The position numbers and the translations under genes were made by a program. The notes under the pieces were generated by a model. The model was not told the DNA's origin. It saw only the letters and a list, made by a program, of their open reading frames with translations, and did no database searches. 21,007 nucleotides of DNA from Streptosporangiaceae bacterium (GTDB lineage: Bacteria > Actinomycetota > Actinomycetes > Streptosporangiales > Streptosporangiaceae). Each line of letters begins with the position of its first letter. Position 1 is the first letter of the stretch. Shown here piece by piece: positions 13,411 through 20,852 of the stretch. The stretch spans positions 1 through 21,007 of the forward strand of contig JASHSZ010000090.1 in the NCBI GenBank assembly GCA_030040815.1, given 5' to 3'.

Positions 13411-14567
13411 GTGCCGCCGCCGTGACCGGCCAGCGACACCCGCAGCCGCCAGCCGCTCGGCTGCAGCGGGCCGGCGTCGACCGATCCGCCTGCCGCCAGC
13501 ACCCGCTCGCGCAGGCCGCTCAGGCCGTTGCCGGGCGGTGCGGCACAGCCGACGCCGTCGTCGGTGATCTCGACGCCGTCCGCCGACAGCCGGACGGCGC
13601 AGGTGGTCGCGTGGGCGTGCCGAACCACGTTGGTGAGTCCCTCCCGCAGTGCCCAGCCGAGGAGCTCGGAATGGGTGGGGTCGACCACGTCCGTGGCGGT
13701 CGGCAGGTCGGCGGCAATGCCCGACGCCCGCAGCAGCTCGCGGCCGCGCGCCAGCTCCCCGACGAGCGTCACGTCCCGGTAGCTCGACACTGCCGCGCGC
13801 ACATCGGCCAGTGCCTGCCTGGACAGCTCCTCGACCTCGGCGATCTGGCCGACTGCGCGCTGCGGGTCGGTCGCGCCGAGCCTGCGGGCCAGGCCCGCCT
13901 TGACAGTGATCGTCGTGAGCGAGTGACCGAGCAGGTCGTGCAGGTCACGGGCGATCCTGATGCGCTCGTTCTCCGCCGCAAGCCGGGCCACCTCCGCTCG
14001 CGCCTCCGCAAGGGCCTGATTGCCGCGCACCACCGCCAGGACCGCGAACATGGTGAGCGCGACAACGGGGATCGCCACCGGCGTGACGTCGCCGAAGGAC
14101 GCCTCGAGGCTGACGTGCCAGGACGGAATGGCGACGGGAACTAGCAGGGCCGCGGTGGCGAAGCAGGCGACGGCCGGAGTGGACCAGGCGCCGAGGCGAC
14201 CCACCGTCAGGATCGTCAGGAACAAGCACAGGACAAAGCCGGCCGCGTGCGAGAACGGCAGCTCCGCGACGAAGAGCGCCGCCAGCACGGCGTAGTACAG
14301 CCAGAAGGCGCGCCCGGGCGTGCGCGGGGTGAAGAAGAGCACCGGGGCAGCCAGCCAGGATGCCGCGAAGGCCGCGAGGATGGCATACCCTGCGACCTGG
14401 CCTGCGCCGCGCGAGTTCTGGTGTACCGCGGCGACGAGGAAGACCAGATATGCCAGCGGGATCGCCGCCATGATGAAGCGCCGCCAGCCGCCGGCCCAGC
14501 GGCGCTGTGTGGCTACCCACTCAGCCTCGCCCGGAGTAGCCGGATGCGGTTGTGCGCTCACGTCCAT
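13407..14567 (-). CDS. Sensor histidine kinase, HisKA_3 type (DesK-like)
   Basis: The 386-residue protein has about five to six membrane helices in residues 30-182, a short coiled linker, the dimerisation/phospho-acceptor helix RIARDLHDLLGHSLT with His210, and a HATPase domain with N-box REGLTNVVRHAHA (Asn313) and G1 box ITDDGVG (about 334-340), ending with GNGLSGLRERV. Start ATG 14567 follows the permease stop by 23 bp. The ribosome binding site is weak, and a longer frame upstream runs through the permease coding region and is not credible. It presumably senses a membrane or cell-wall signal and phosphorylates the coupled response regulator. Confidence 0.93.
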   Translation of the reverse strand: MDVSAQPHPATPGEAEWVATQRRWAGGWRRFIMAAIPLAYLVFLVAAVHQNSRGAGQVAGYAILAAFAASWLAAPVLFFTPRTPGRAFWLYYAVLAALFVAELPFSHAAGFVLCLFLTILTVGRLGAWSTPAVACFATAALLVPVAIPSWHVSLEASFGDVTPVAIPVVALTMFAVLAVVRGNQALAEARAEVARLAAENERIRIARDLHDLLGHSLTTITVKAGLARRLGATDPQRAVGQIAEVEELSRQALADVRAAVSSYRDVTLVGELARGRELLRASGIAADLPTATDVVDPTHSELLGWALREGLTNVVRHAHATTCAVRLSADGVEITDDGVGCAAPPGNGLSGLRERVLAAGGSVDAGPLQPSGWRLRVSLAGHGGGT

Positions 14568-14590
14568 CGAGCGTACCGGCCCGCGGCCGC

Positions 14591-15322
14591 TCAGACTCGC
14601 CTCGCCGACCTGCGGAAGGCCAGCAGCGCGACCGGGACCAGCACCACGACCCAGACTGCGATCGTGATCCACGCCTGCGCCGGCCAGTTCCCGCGGTTCA
14701 CGGTGGCGTCCCCGGCCAGCACGAGCCAGTACGACGGCAGGCCCTTCATCACGTCGAACAGCGGACCCGACGATGCGAGCTGGAATCCGTACACGCCCCC
14801 AAACAGCGCGAGCAAGATCACGACGCCGCCTACCGCCGGCGCCAGCGCATCCGAGGGCAGCAGGTAGCCGAGGATCAGCGCAAGCACTGCCAGGGGAGCT
14901 ACGCCCACCAGGAGTAGGCCGGCCAACTCCAGCCACTGGGTCGCGGATAGCCGCACCCCGAGCGAGGCGCCGGCCAGGAAGAGCAGCACGAGGCTGAGCA
15001 GCGCCATGAGGTACATGGTGACCACCTTCGCGGTCACCTCCGTACGAGCGCGCAGCGGCGTGACCATCATCTGCCTGGTCCAGCCGCTGGCACGGTCTCT
15101 GGCGATGCGCGCTCCTGGTGCCGTCACCGCGAACATCGCACCGTAAACCGCCATCGCGGTCATGAAGTACAGCGGAAAGGTGGTGCCGTCGTGGATCACG
15201 TGGCGCTGCCCTGAGGCGACGCCGTAGAACAGCACGAGTGGCAGTCCCAGCGTGATGGCGTAGAGCATGGGATTGCGCAGCGCACGCAGGATCTCATAAC
15301 GCAGATGAGTCGCGCCGCTCAT
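14591..15322 (-). CDS. ABC-2 type transporter permease
   Basis: The 243-residue integral membrane protein has six predicted helices: LYAITLGLPLVLFYG, FMTAMAVYGAMFAV, MYLMALLSLVLLFLAG, LAGLLLVGVAPLAVLALILG, VGGVVILLALFGGVYGF and ITIAVWVVVLVPVALLAF. The loop RIARDRASGWTRQMMVTPLRA matches the coupling-helix region of drug-export permeases. Its ATG overlaps the ATPase stop by 4 nt (ATGA), so the two form one exporter. Substrate is not evident; drug, lipid or peptide are all possible. Confidence 0.93.
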   Translation of the reverse strand: MSGATHLRYEILRALRNPMLYAITLGLPLVLFYGVASGQRHVIHDGTTFPLYFMTAMAVYGAMFAVTAPGARIARDRASGWTRQMMVTPLRARTEVTAKVVTMYLMALLSLVLLFLAGASLGVRLSATQWLELAGLLLVGVAPLAVLALILGYLLPSDALAPAVGGVVILLALFGGVYGFQLASSGPLFDVMKGLPSYWLVLAGDATVNRGNWPAQAWITIAVWVVVLVPVALLAFRRSARRV

Positions 15323-16257
15323 CGTGTTGCCTCCGCGGTGTCGTGGCGGGAATCGGGTTCGCTCGCGGTGAGTTCCAGGAATGCTTCTTCGAGGGACCCG
15401 CCGGTCACCTCGATGTCCCGGGCGGCGGGGAAGGCGCCGAGCAGCGCGACGAGGGCAGCGTCCGCGTCGCAGCAGGAGAGCACGACAGCGTCTCCGTGCC
15501 GTTGCGCGCTGCGCACACCCGGCAGCGCGGCGAGCGCCGCCGCGTCCACGCCCGACAGAGTTGCGCGGATCGTCCGTGCGCCCGCCTGCGCCTTGATCTC
15601 GGTGGCGGGGCCGTCGGCGACGATCTGGCCGTCCGCCAGCATGACGATCCGGTCGGCGTAGGCGTCAGCTTCTTCCAGGTAGTGCGTGGCGAACAGCACC
15701 GTCTTGCCGTGCTCGGTCATCGCCCGCATCGCCTGCCAGAAGTCGCGCCTGCCCTCGACATCGATGCCGGCCGTAGGCTCGTCTAGCAAGAGCAGGTCAG
15801 GGTCGCCGACGATGGCGGCGGCGAACCGCACCCGCTGCGCCTGGCCGCCCGACAGCCTGGTCGTCCACTGCCTGGCGAAGTCCGCCGCGCCGGTCATCCG
15901 CAGCACGTCGTCGACGGGCAGAGGGCGCGGGTAGTAGGACGCCATCATGGTGACGATCTCTCGCACCCGCAGATGGTCCAGCGGGGAGCCGGTCTGCAGC
16001 ATCGCCCCGACCCGGCCAGCCTGCCGTGCCGCCGCAGGCGGCGAGCCGAAGATCGACACCGTTCCCGCATCCGGCTTGGTCAGGCCGATCATCAGGTCGA
16101 TGGTCGTGGTCTTGCCCGCACCGTTGGGTCCGAGCAGTGCGACCGTCTCGCCCGGTGCGATCACCAGGTCTACGTCGCGGACGGCCCGCACCGACCCGTA
16201 GGACTTGGCGAGCCGGGACAGCACGATGCCCGGGCCGGCATCGGGAGTTTTAGTCAT
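15319..16257 (-). CDS. ABC transporter ATP-binding protein (DrrA-like)
   Basis: The 312-residue ATPase has Walker A GPNGAGKT (43-50), Q-loop MLQTG (87-91), signature LSGGQ (135-139), Walker B LLLLDEP (155-161), and switch His in FATHYLEEADAY. The C-terminal 90 residues after the core form a small regulatory extension as in daunorubicin-resistance type ATPases. The ATG start has no clear ribosome binding site. It is the first gene of the minus-strand block and faces the PQQ-propeller gene across a 255-bp promoter region. Confidence 0.95.
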   Translation of the reverse strand: MTKTPDAGPGIVLSRLAKSYGSVRAVRDVDLVIAPGETVALLGPNGAGKTTTIDLMIGLTKPDAGTVSIFGSPPAAARQAGRVGAMLQTGSPLDHLRVREIVTMMASYYPRPLPVDDVLRMTGAADFARQWTTRLSGGQAQRVRFAAAIVGDPDLLLLDEPTAGIDVEGRRDFWQAMRAMTEHGKTVLFATHYLEEADAYADRIVMLADGQIVADGPATEIKAQAGARTIRATLSGVDAAALAALPGVRSAQRHGDAVVLSCCDADAALVALLGAFPAARDIEVTGGSLEEAFLELTASEPDSRHDTAEATR

Positions 16258-16317
16258 GAGCCGAGCGTGGCGCCCCGCAGGCTAGGCACAGTAGTGCCGC
16301 CCCTCACCGGTTCCCGA

Positions 16318-16329
16318 TGACAAATGTCA
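16318..16329. promoter_or_regulatory. 12-bp palindrome, operator candidate for the ABC operon
   Basis: TGACA-AA-TGTCA is a perfect 5-bp inverted repeat with a 2-bp centre, 61 bp upstream of the ABC ATPase start. It could bind the response regulator encoded in the same operon. LuxR-type regulators bind short palindromes, but the match is not diagnostic. Confidence 0.35.
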
Positions 16330-16442
16330 AACACGGCCAGAATCTGCCGCGCCGTCGGTCTGAGTTGCGGGAGCTTTCGCAACGGCCAGTGCCCGGCGGG
16401 CCATCGGCGGCCACGGCTGCCACTCGCGCGGTCGGAAAACCG

Positions 16443-16472
16443 TTGACCGAGCTGATGTCATCGGCCTATCAT
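16443..16472 (+). promoter_or_regulatory. Sigma-70-type promoter of the propeller gene
   Basis: TTGACC and TATCAT separated by 18 bp lie in an AT-rich patch 40 bp upstream of the start codon. This is the clearest housekeeping-type promoter in the window. Confidence 0.55.
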
Positions 16473-16512
16473 TCTGATATCAGTTTTTTTTGCACACCTA
16501 GGGAGAGGTGCC

Positions 16513-18135
16513 ATGCCGGCCTCGAATCGCACCGGGCGCTCCCGCAGCGGGATCGGGATGAGCCTGCTCGCAGTACTGGCGGCGTTGCTGACCGCGGCCT
16601 GGACCAGTGGCAGCACGTCGGCGACGACCCACGGACAATCCGCCACGACCACCAGCCCAGGCGCCGCGCCGCCATCCGGGTCGTGGCCCTACCCCAACGC
16701 CGACCTCGCCAACGACCGCCAGGCGCCCGGTTCGGTGATCTCGTCGGCGAATGTGTCCGAGCTGCAGCAGGCCTGGACGTTCCGGATCACCGGCAAGGCG
16801 GCCGCGGGCGTGTTCGGGACCGGATCGCTGGCCATGTCGCCGGTCGTGGTAAACGGCGTCGTCTACATCCAGGACCTCTACGCGAACGTCTATGCGCTCG
16901 ATCTCGCCACCGGCAAGCTGCTATGGGAGCACCAGTTCAACACCGAGGAGATCAGCGGGCCGGGGCCGGACGGCGTCGCGGTCGCCGACGGACAGGTGTA
17001 CGGCACCACGCCCCATACGGTCTTCGCGCTCAGCGCCGCAACCGGCAAGCCCGTCTGGATGGACCGGAATCTGCTGACCGAGGGCCAGGGCGCATTCGAG
17101 ATCCAGCCCCAGGTAGTAGCCGGGCGGGTCTACCTGGCGAGTGCCTACGGCGACGGGCCCGGCGGCGGCGTGCTGCTCGCCCTGAACGCGGCGAACGGCA
17201 AGGTGATCTGGAAGTTCAGCACGATCGTCGGGTCCGATGCCGCGGTACAGGCGGACCAGGTGGGCGCCGGCGGCGCCTGGGAACCGCCGCTGGTCGGCAC
17301 CGACGGATCGGTGACCTTCGGCATCGGCAACCCGTACGAGTCGCCCGCGACCGCCATCGCACACCCCGCGCGCCTGCTCTACACCGACAGCGCGGTGAAC
17401 CTCGACGCTGCGACCGGCAAGCTGCGCTGGTACTACCAGGCCGTGCCCAATGACTTCATGGACCACGACCTGCAGACCTCGCCGATCGCGGCGAGCATCA
17501 ACGGAACCTCCGTGGTCATCTCCGCCGGCAAGATGGGCTACGTGTACGCCATCAACGCGCAGACCTGGGGGCTGGTCTGGAAGACGCCAGTCGGCGTGCA
17601 CAACGGCCACGACAACGATGGGCTGCTCGCGCTGGAGCACAGGCTGCGCCTCACGGCGCCCGTGACGATCGAGCCAGGGGACATCGGCGGGGTCCTCAGC
17701 AACCCGGCAGTCGCCGACGACACCGTGTACGTGTCCACCATCGACGAGCCTGTCACCTATACGAAGCTCACGCAGGTTCTCGGTGCCTCGTCGCCGTCCA
17801 GCGGCCTTCCCGGCGGCGAGATCGAGGCACTCAACCTCGCCACTGGCACCGTGGAGTGGGACACCAAGCTGCCGGTGATGGCGCTCGGCGCGGTCACCGT
17901 CTCGAACGACCTGGTCTTCAGCACGCTCTACGACGGCGATCTGATCGCCCTGAACCGGACGACCGGCGCGATCGTCTACCGGCACCAGCTGCCGACGACG
18001 ACGAATGCTCCGCTAGTAGTCGCGGGCAACACGGTGATCGTCTCCGCGGGCGGCCCGGTGACCGGCTACAACAAAGCGACCAAGAAGCTGGAAGGCGGCG
18101 GCAAGCCGCAGGTCGTGGCCTATACGGTGCCCTGA
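16513..18135 (+). CDS. Secreted PQQ-binding-like beta-propeller protein (quinoprotein dehydrogenase-like)
   Basis: The 540-residue protein has a basic N-region and a hydrophobic segment MSLLAVLAALLTAAW (16-30), then a Ser/Thr/Pro-rich spacer to about residue 55. There is no lipobox Cys, so it is a Sec signal peptide or membrane anchor. Repeated W-motif blades follow: VYALDLATGKLLWE, VFALSAATGKPVWM, LLALNAANGKVIWK, VNLDAATGKLRWY, VYAINAQTWGLVWK, IEALNLATGTVEWD, LIALNRTTGAIVYR. PNDFMDHDLQTSP (Asp314, Asp317, Asp319) aligns with the Asp-containing loop of PQQ alcohol dehydrogenases, but the vicinal Cys pair of those enzymes is absent. GGAGAGGTG 2 nt before the ATG supports the start. It may be an extracytoplasmic dehydrogenase or a BamB-like scaffold. 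It is divergent from the ABC/two-component operon. Confidence 0.88.
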   Translation: MPASNRTGRSRSGIGMSLLAVLAALLTAAWTSGSTSATTHGQSATTTSPGAAPPSGSWPYPNADLANDRQAPGSVISSANVSELQQAWTFRITGKAAAGVFGTGSLAMSPVVVNGVVYIQDLYANVYALDLATGKLLWEHQFNTEEISGPGPDGVAVADGQVYGTTPHTVFALSAATGKPVWMDRNLLTEGQGAFEIQPQVVAGRVYLASAYGDGPGGGVLLALNAANGKVIWKFSTIVGSDAAVQADQVGAGGAWEPPLVGTDGSVTFGIGNPYESPATAIAHPARLLYTDSAVNLDAATGKLRWYYQAVPNDFMDHDLQTSPIAASINGTSVVISAGKMGYVYAINAQTWGLVWKTPVGVHNGHDNDGLLALEHRLRLTAPVTIEPGDIGGVLSNPAVADDTVYVSTIDEPVTYTKLTQVLGASSPSSGLPGGEIEALNLATGTVEWDTKLPVMALGAVTVSNDLVFSTLYDGDLIALNRTTGAIVYRHQLPTTTNAPLVVAGNTVIVSAGGPVTGYNKATKKLEGGGKPQVVAYTVP

Positions 18136-18145
18136 CGTACAACCA

Positions 18146-18187
18146 GCCGGGCGCTCGTCCGCCTCGGGGCGCTGGCGTGCGCCCGGC
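18146..18187. terminator. Inverted repeat between convergent genes
   Basis: GCCGGGCGC (18146-18154) pairs perfectly with GCGCCCGGC (18179-18187) around a 24-nt loop, filling most of the 55-bp gap between the propeller gene (+) and the methyltransferase gene (-). It can act for both strands. The long loop makes it a moderate candidate. Confidence 0.5.
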
Positions 18188-18190
18188 CAT

Positions 18191-18946
18191 CTACCGCGAC
18201 GGTTGAGCCGCTTGCCCGTTCAGCTGCCTCCGGGCGACGAAGACGAACTCCAGGCCGGGCCGGTCCGGGGCATCGCGTACCTCGTCGAGGTGATACCCGT
18301 GCGCCGCCAGCGATCCGGCTATCTCGTCGCGGTCGCGGAACCGCAACGTCGAATCCGACATGAGCACCGTGTCGTCGGCCTCGAAGACAACGAAAGAGCG
18401 GAACGAGACCAGCTCTCCGCTCACGTCGGCTAGCTGATGCCACGACTGGACTACGCCAGCACCCCCGATCTCCCTGCGGGTGAAGCTCTGCTCGCGCGTC
18501 CAGCCCAGCCACGCCTGCCGGGCGCGGTTGCGAGTCTCGAATACCAGCCGCCCGCCCGGCCGCAGCGCCGCCCACACACCGCGCAGCGTCGCTGACCACT
18601 GCTCGTCAGTGGTGAACACCTGCGCAACGTTACCGGTCATGGTGGCGAGGTCCATCTGCAGCGGCGGCAGCGTTGTCGCGTCGCCGTGCAGCCAGCGCAC
18701 CGCGCCCGCGCCCGGCTTGGCTTGCGCCACGGCGAGGGACGCCGCAGCCGGGTCGAGGCCGGTGACGTTCAGGCCGCGGCCCGCCAGCAGGCACGCCAGC
18801 GTGCCGGTGCCGCACCCCACGTCCAGCACGCTGCGCGCCCCGAACTCCGCCGCCATCGCCGCGTACGCGTCCAGATCGCCCCGGTCCGGATCGAGCCCGT
18901 CGTAGATCCCGGCCAGCCGCGGGTCCGCAAAGATCGCATCCGGCAT
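18191..18946 (-). CDS. Class I SAM-dependent methyltransferase
   Basis: The 251-residue protein has motif I VLDVGCGTGTLACLLA (residues 40-55), motif II GLNVTGLDPAAASLAVA with the acidic ribose-binding Asp, HGDATTLPPLQMDLATMTGNVAQVF (motif III/IV region) and LRPGGRLVFETRN (motif VI-like). The C-terminal beta-rich part has RFRDRDEIAGSLAAHGY. This layout is typical of small-molecule methyltransferases with unknown acceptor. The chosen ATG matches the usual N-terminus of the family (FADPRLAGIYDGL); a longer frame upstream is Arg-rich and not homologous. It lies 80 bp after the epimerase stop and has a weak ribosome binding site, so it may have its own promoter. Confidence 0.9.
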   Translation of the reverse strand: MPDAIFADPRLAGIYDGLDPDRGDLDAYAAMAAEFGARSVLDVGCGTGTLACLLAGRGLNVTGLDPAAASLAVAQAKPGAGAVRWLHGDATTLPPLQMDLATMTGNVAQVFTTDEQWSATLRGVWAALRPGGRLVFETRNRARQAWLGWTREQSFTRREIGGAGVVQSWHQLADVSGELVSFRSFVVFEADDTVLMSDSTLRFRDRDEIAGSLAAHGYHLDEVRDAPDRPGLEFVFVARRQLNGQAAQPSR

Positions 18947-19026
18947 GCTGCGCAGCGTAGGGGTGGCCGTGGGCGTACCGCGAGCCGAAATCGTCCGGGA
19001 ACGACGTCGGCTCCGCCGGTGTCGAG

Positions 19027-19725
19027 CTAGCCGCCAGCCGGCCAGGTGCGGGTGGCCCGCCAGCCGAGCGCGGTCTCGGCGAGCGCGGTGTCGAAGGAAC
19101 CAGGCCCACACAGCGTCAGCCGGTGATGTCCGTGCAGGTCAACGGCTAGTGCACGAACAATGGCCGCGGCTACGTCGTCGACGTGCACGAAGGCGCCAAA
19201 CTCGGCCGTCGCGGCCGAATGAAGCGAAAGGCTGTCGTCGGTCAGGATCATGACTGGCCGCAGCACGACGGTCGGGATGCCGGTGCGCGTGGTCCATGCC
19301 TGGCACATCTCCTCAGCGAGTCGCTTCGACATGCCATACGGGCGCGAAGCCCGCACCGGGTGGTCGTCGTCGACCGGCAGATAAGCAGGCGTTCCCTCGC
19401 CCTCGGCGAAGCCGAACACCTGAGCCGACGAGAAGCACACCACGCGCGACAGCCCGTGCGCCTCGGCAGCCACGAGGACGTGCCAGGTGCCCAGAACGTT
19501 CGTGGCGACGATGTCGGCTGCACTGCCAGCGCTGTCATGAGCCAGCGCCCCGGCGTGGACGACGGCATCGCAGCCGGCCATGGCTTCCAGCACCGCGTTC
19601 GGGTCACGCAGGTCCTGACCATCGGCGAGATCAAATGGCCGAACCGCCCAGCCCGCTGCGGTGAGTGCTGACCGAGCGCGATGACCGACCGCTCCGGACG
19701 ATCCGGTCAGCAGCACTTGTCTCAT
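19027..19725 (-). CDS. NAD(P)-dependent epimerase/dehydratase (extended SDR)
   Basis: The 232-residue protein has the Rossmann motif TGSSGAVG (7-14), VVHAGALA (55-62), catalytic FSSAQVFG (Ser99/100) and YGMSK (Tyr130, Lys134), then VVLRPVMI and FVHVDDVAAAI. It is shorter than the usual 290-330 residues; the C-terminal substrate lobe is reduced but ends naturally. The start is 8 bp after the stop of the upstream gene, with AGGG six bases before the ATG. The longer open frame to 20109 is a shadow of that upstream gene. Nucleotide-sugar or small-ketone chemistry is typical of the family; the substrate is not evident. Confidence 0.9.
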   Translation of the reverse strand: MRQVLLTGSSGAVGHRARSALTAAGWAVRPFDLADGQDLRDPNAVLEAMAGCDAVVHAGALAHDSAGSAADIVATNVLGTWHVLVAAEAHGLSRVVCFSSAQVFGFAEGEGTPAYLPVDDDHPVRASRPYGMSKRLAEEMCQAWTTRTGIPTVVLRPVMILTDDSLSLHSAATAEFGAFVHVDDVAAAIVRALAVDLHGHHRLTLCGPGSFDTALAETALGWRATRTWPAGG

Positions 19726-19733
19726 GACGAGCC

Positions 19734-20852
19734 CTAGCTGCTGACCGACGTCCAGTCCGCGAACCCCGTCGGGTCGTGGCGCCCGATCGTGGCGTGCTCG
19801 AACATCCCCCAGCCTGGTTCGCCGTCCAGCGACGCCCGGACGAGGTGATCGATCACACCAAACGGAATCCGCCCGGCCACGGCGGGGTCGGTGAGGTCGT
19901 AGACGGCGGAGTTGCTCCAGCCCTGTCCCATCCACCGCCCGTGCGACCAGTCGGGGTCGCCGCTGTAGCCGGCGCCGACGTGCAGCGGGACGGACGTAAC
20001 CGTCTGGACATCGATGACCAGCGGCTTGCCCGCCGGGTCGGTCAGGTGAATCCTGGCCGACTCCGGGTGCCTGCTGCCCGGCCGGTAGCTGATGTCCGCC
20101 CGTGGCCATCCGAGTTGCTCGATGCGGCCGTCCGCGAAGACGCGCCGGGCGTCGTTCAGGGTCCGGAAGCCGTCCGGGTTTTCCTGGAGGATCACGATGA
20201 CCGCGCAGGACTCAAAGCGCAGCGGCATGTACACCCACCAGAAGCCGTGCATGCCCTCCGCGGCAGCCCGGCCGGGTGGCTCGGGCTCGCCGACCGGCCT
20301 GATGCCCCACGACCGGTCCCGGAAGCCCTCCCACTGGTCATCAGCGACCGCGAACTCCCGCTCGCCGACCCGCAGGCGGCCGCTCCAGGTGCCGACCTGG
20401 GAAAATCGCGACGCGTCCAGGATGGGCCGGCCGCGGGCCAAGAGCAGGTGCGGTTCTTCCTGCATGGCCGGAAACGCCGCCGTCCACCGAAGGTCGAACT
20501 CGACGCCGCCGTCCGGCGCCGCGCAGCGCAGGTGCAGGCGCTGCAGCGGTTCGGCAACCTCGACTTCGTATCCGCCGACGCGCTGCTCGAGGCCGCGCTG
20601 GCTCAGCGCATCGGAAAACCGCACGGTCCACTGGCGGTCGCCGCAGCGAACGGTGGCGTACGCGTCGATGACGCCGAGGTTCGGATAAACGCCGAGGCCG
20701 GTGACAAGGAAGACGTCGCCCGTGCGGTCATGCGCGTTGAGGTAACACCGGTCGTAGAAGTTGCGGTCGCTGGTCACCACGCGGTCCATTGGCAGTGGCG
20801 ACTGGTGGATCGGGTACTCGTCCAGCGGAATCGGCACTCGCGTCAGTCCCAT
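19734..20852 (-). CDS. Conserved hypothetical protein, DUF7064/DUF7065 (AttH/CrtC-like) type
   Basis: The 372-residue soluble protein has a beta-rich composition. The N-terminal half contains DRNFYDRCYLNAHDRTGD and VTGLGVYPNLGVIDAYATVR, and the middle has DDQWEGFRDRSWGIRPVGEP, a motif recurrent in lipocalin-like proteins related to AttH and carotenoid hydratase CrtC. The C-terminal half includes HGFWWVYMPLRFES and WMGQGWSNSAVYDLTDP. Such proteins in actinomycetes are often encoded beside phosphotransferase-family and SDR genes, as here; no reaction has been established that I know of. The ATG overlaps the end of the upstream phosphotransferase-like gene by 10 nt, and the epimerase follows after 8 bp, so the three form an operon. 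Confidence 0.75.
   Translation of the reverse strand: MGLTRVPIPLDEYPIHQSPLPMDRVVTSDRNFYDRCYLNAHDRTGDVFLVTGLGVYPNLGVIDAYATVRCGDRQWTVRFSDALSQRGLEQRVGGYEVEVAEPLQRLHLRCAAPDGGVEFDLRWTAAFPAMQEEPHLLLARGRPILDASRFSQVGTWSGRLRVGEREFAVADDQWEGFRDRSWGIRPVGEPEPPGRAAAEGMHGFWWVYMPLRFESCAVIVILQENPDGFRTLNDARRVFADGRIEQLGWPRADISYRPGSRHPESARIHLTDPAGKPLVIDVQTVTSVPLHVGAGYSGDPDWSHGRWMGQGWSNSAVYDLTDPAVAGRIPFGVIDHLVRASLDGEPGWGMFEHATIGRHDPTGFADWTSVSS

Larger units (their letters stand above)
16258..16512. promoter_or_regulatory. Divergent promoter region between the ABC operon and the propeller gene
   Basis: For the plus-strand gene, TTGACC (16443-16448) and TATCAT (16467-16472) are spaced 18 bp, with the start expected near 16479. 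The perfect 10-bp palindrome CTGATATCAG (16474-16483) covers that point, followed by eight T. For the minus-strand operon, TACTGT (16288-16293) is a -10 candidate inside a GGCAC-agta-GTGCC hairpin. A perfect TTGACA -35 element (complement of 16325-16330) overlaps the palindrome TGACAAATGTCA (16318-16329) but is not spaced correctly from that -10. Confidence 0.5.

Noticed and set aside
14568..14936. N-terminal extension of the histidine kinase
   Set aside because: It is an out-of-frame reading of the permease gene, Arg/Gly-rich and without membrane segments.
16317..17453. 378-codon frame overlapping the propeller gene
   Set aside because: Arg-rich shadow; the overlapping frame has a signal peptide, propeller blades and a strong ribosome binding site.
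19726..20109. 128-codon N-terminal extension of the epimerase
   Set aside because: It is a shadow of the DUF7064/7065-like gene; the ATG at 19725 begins directly before the Rossmann motif.
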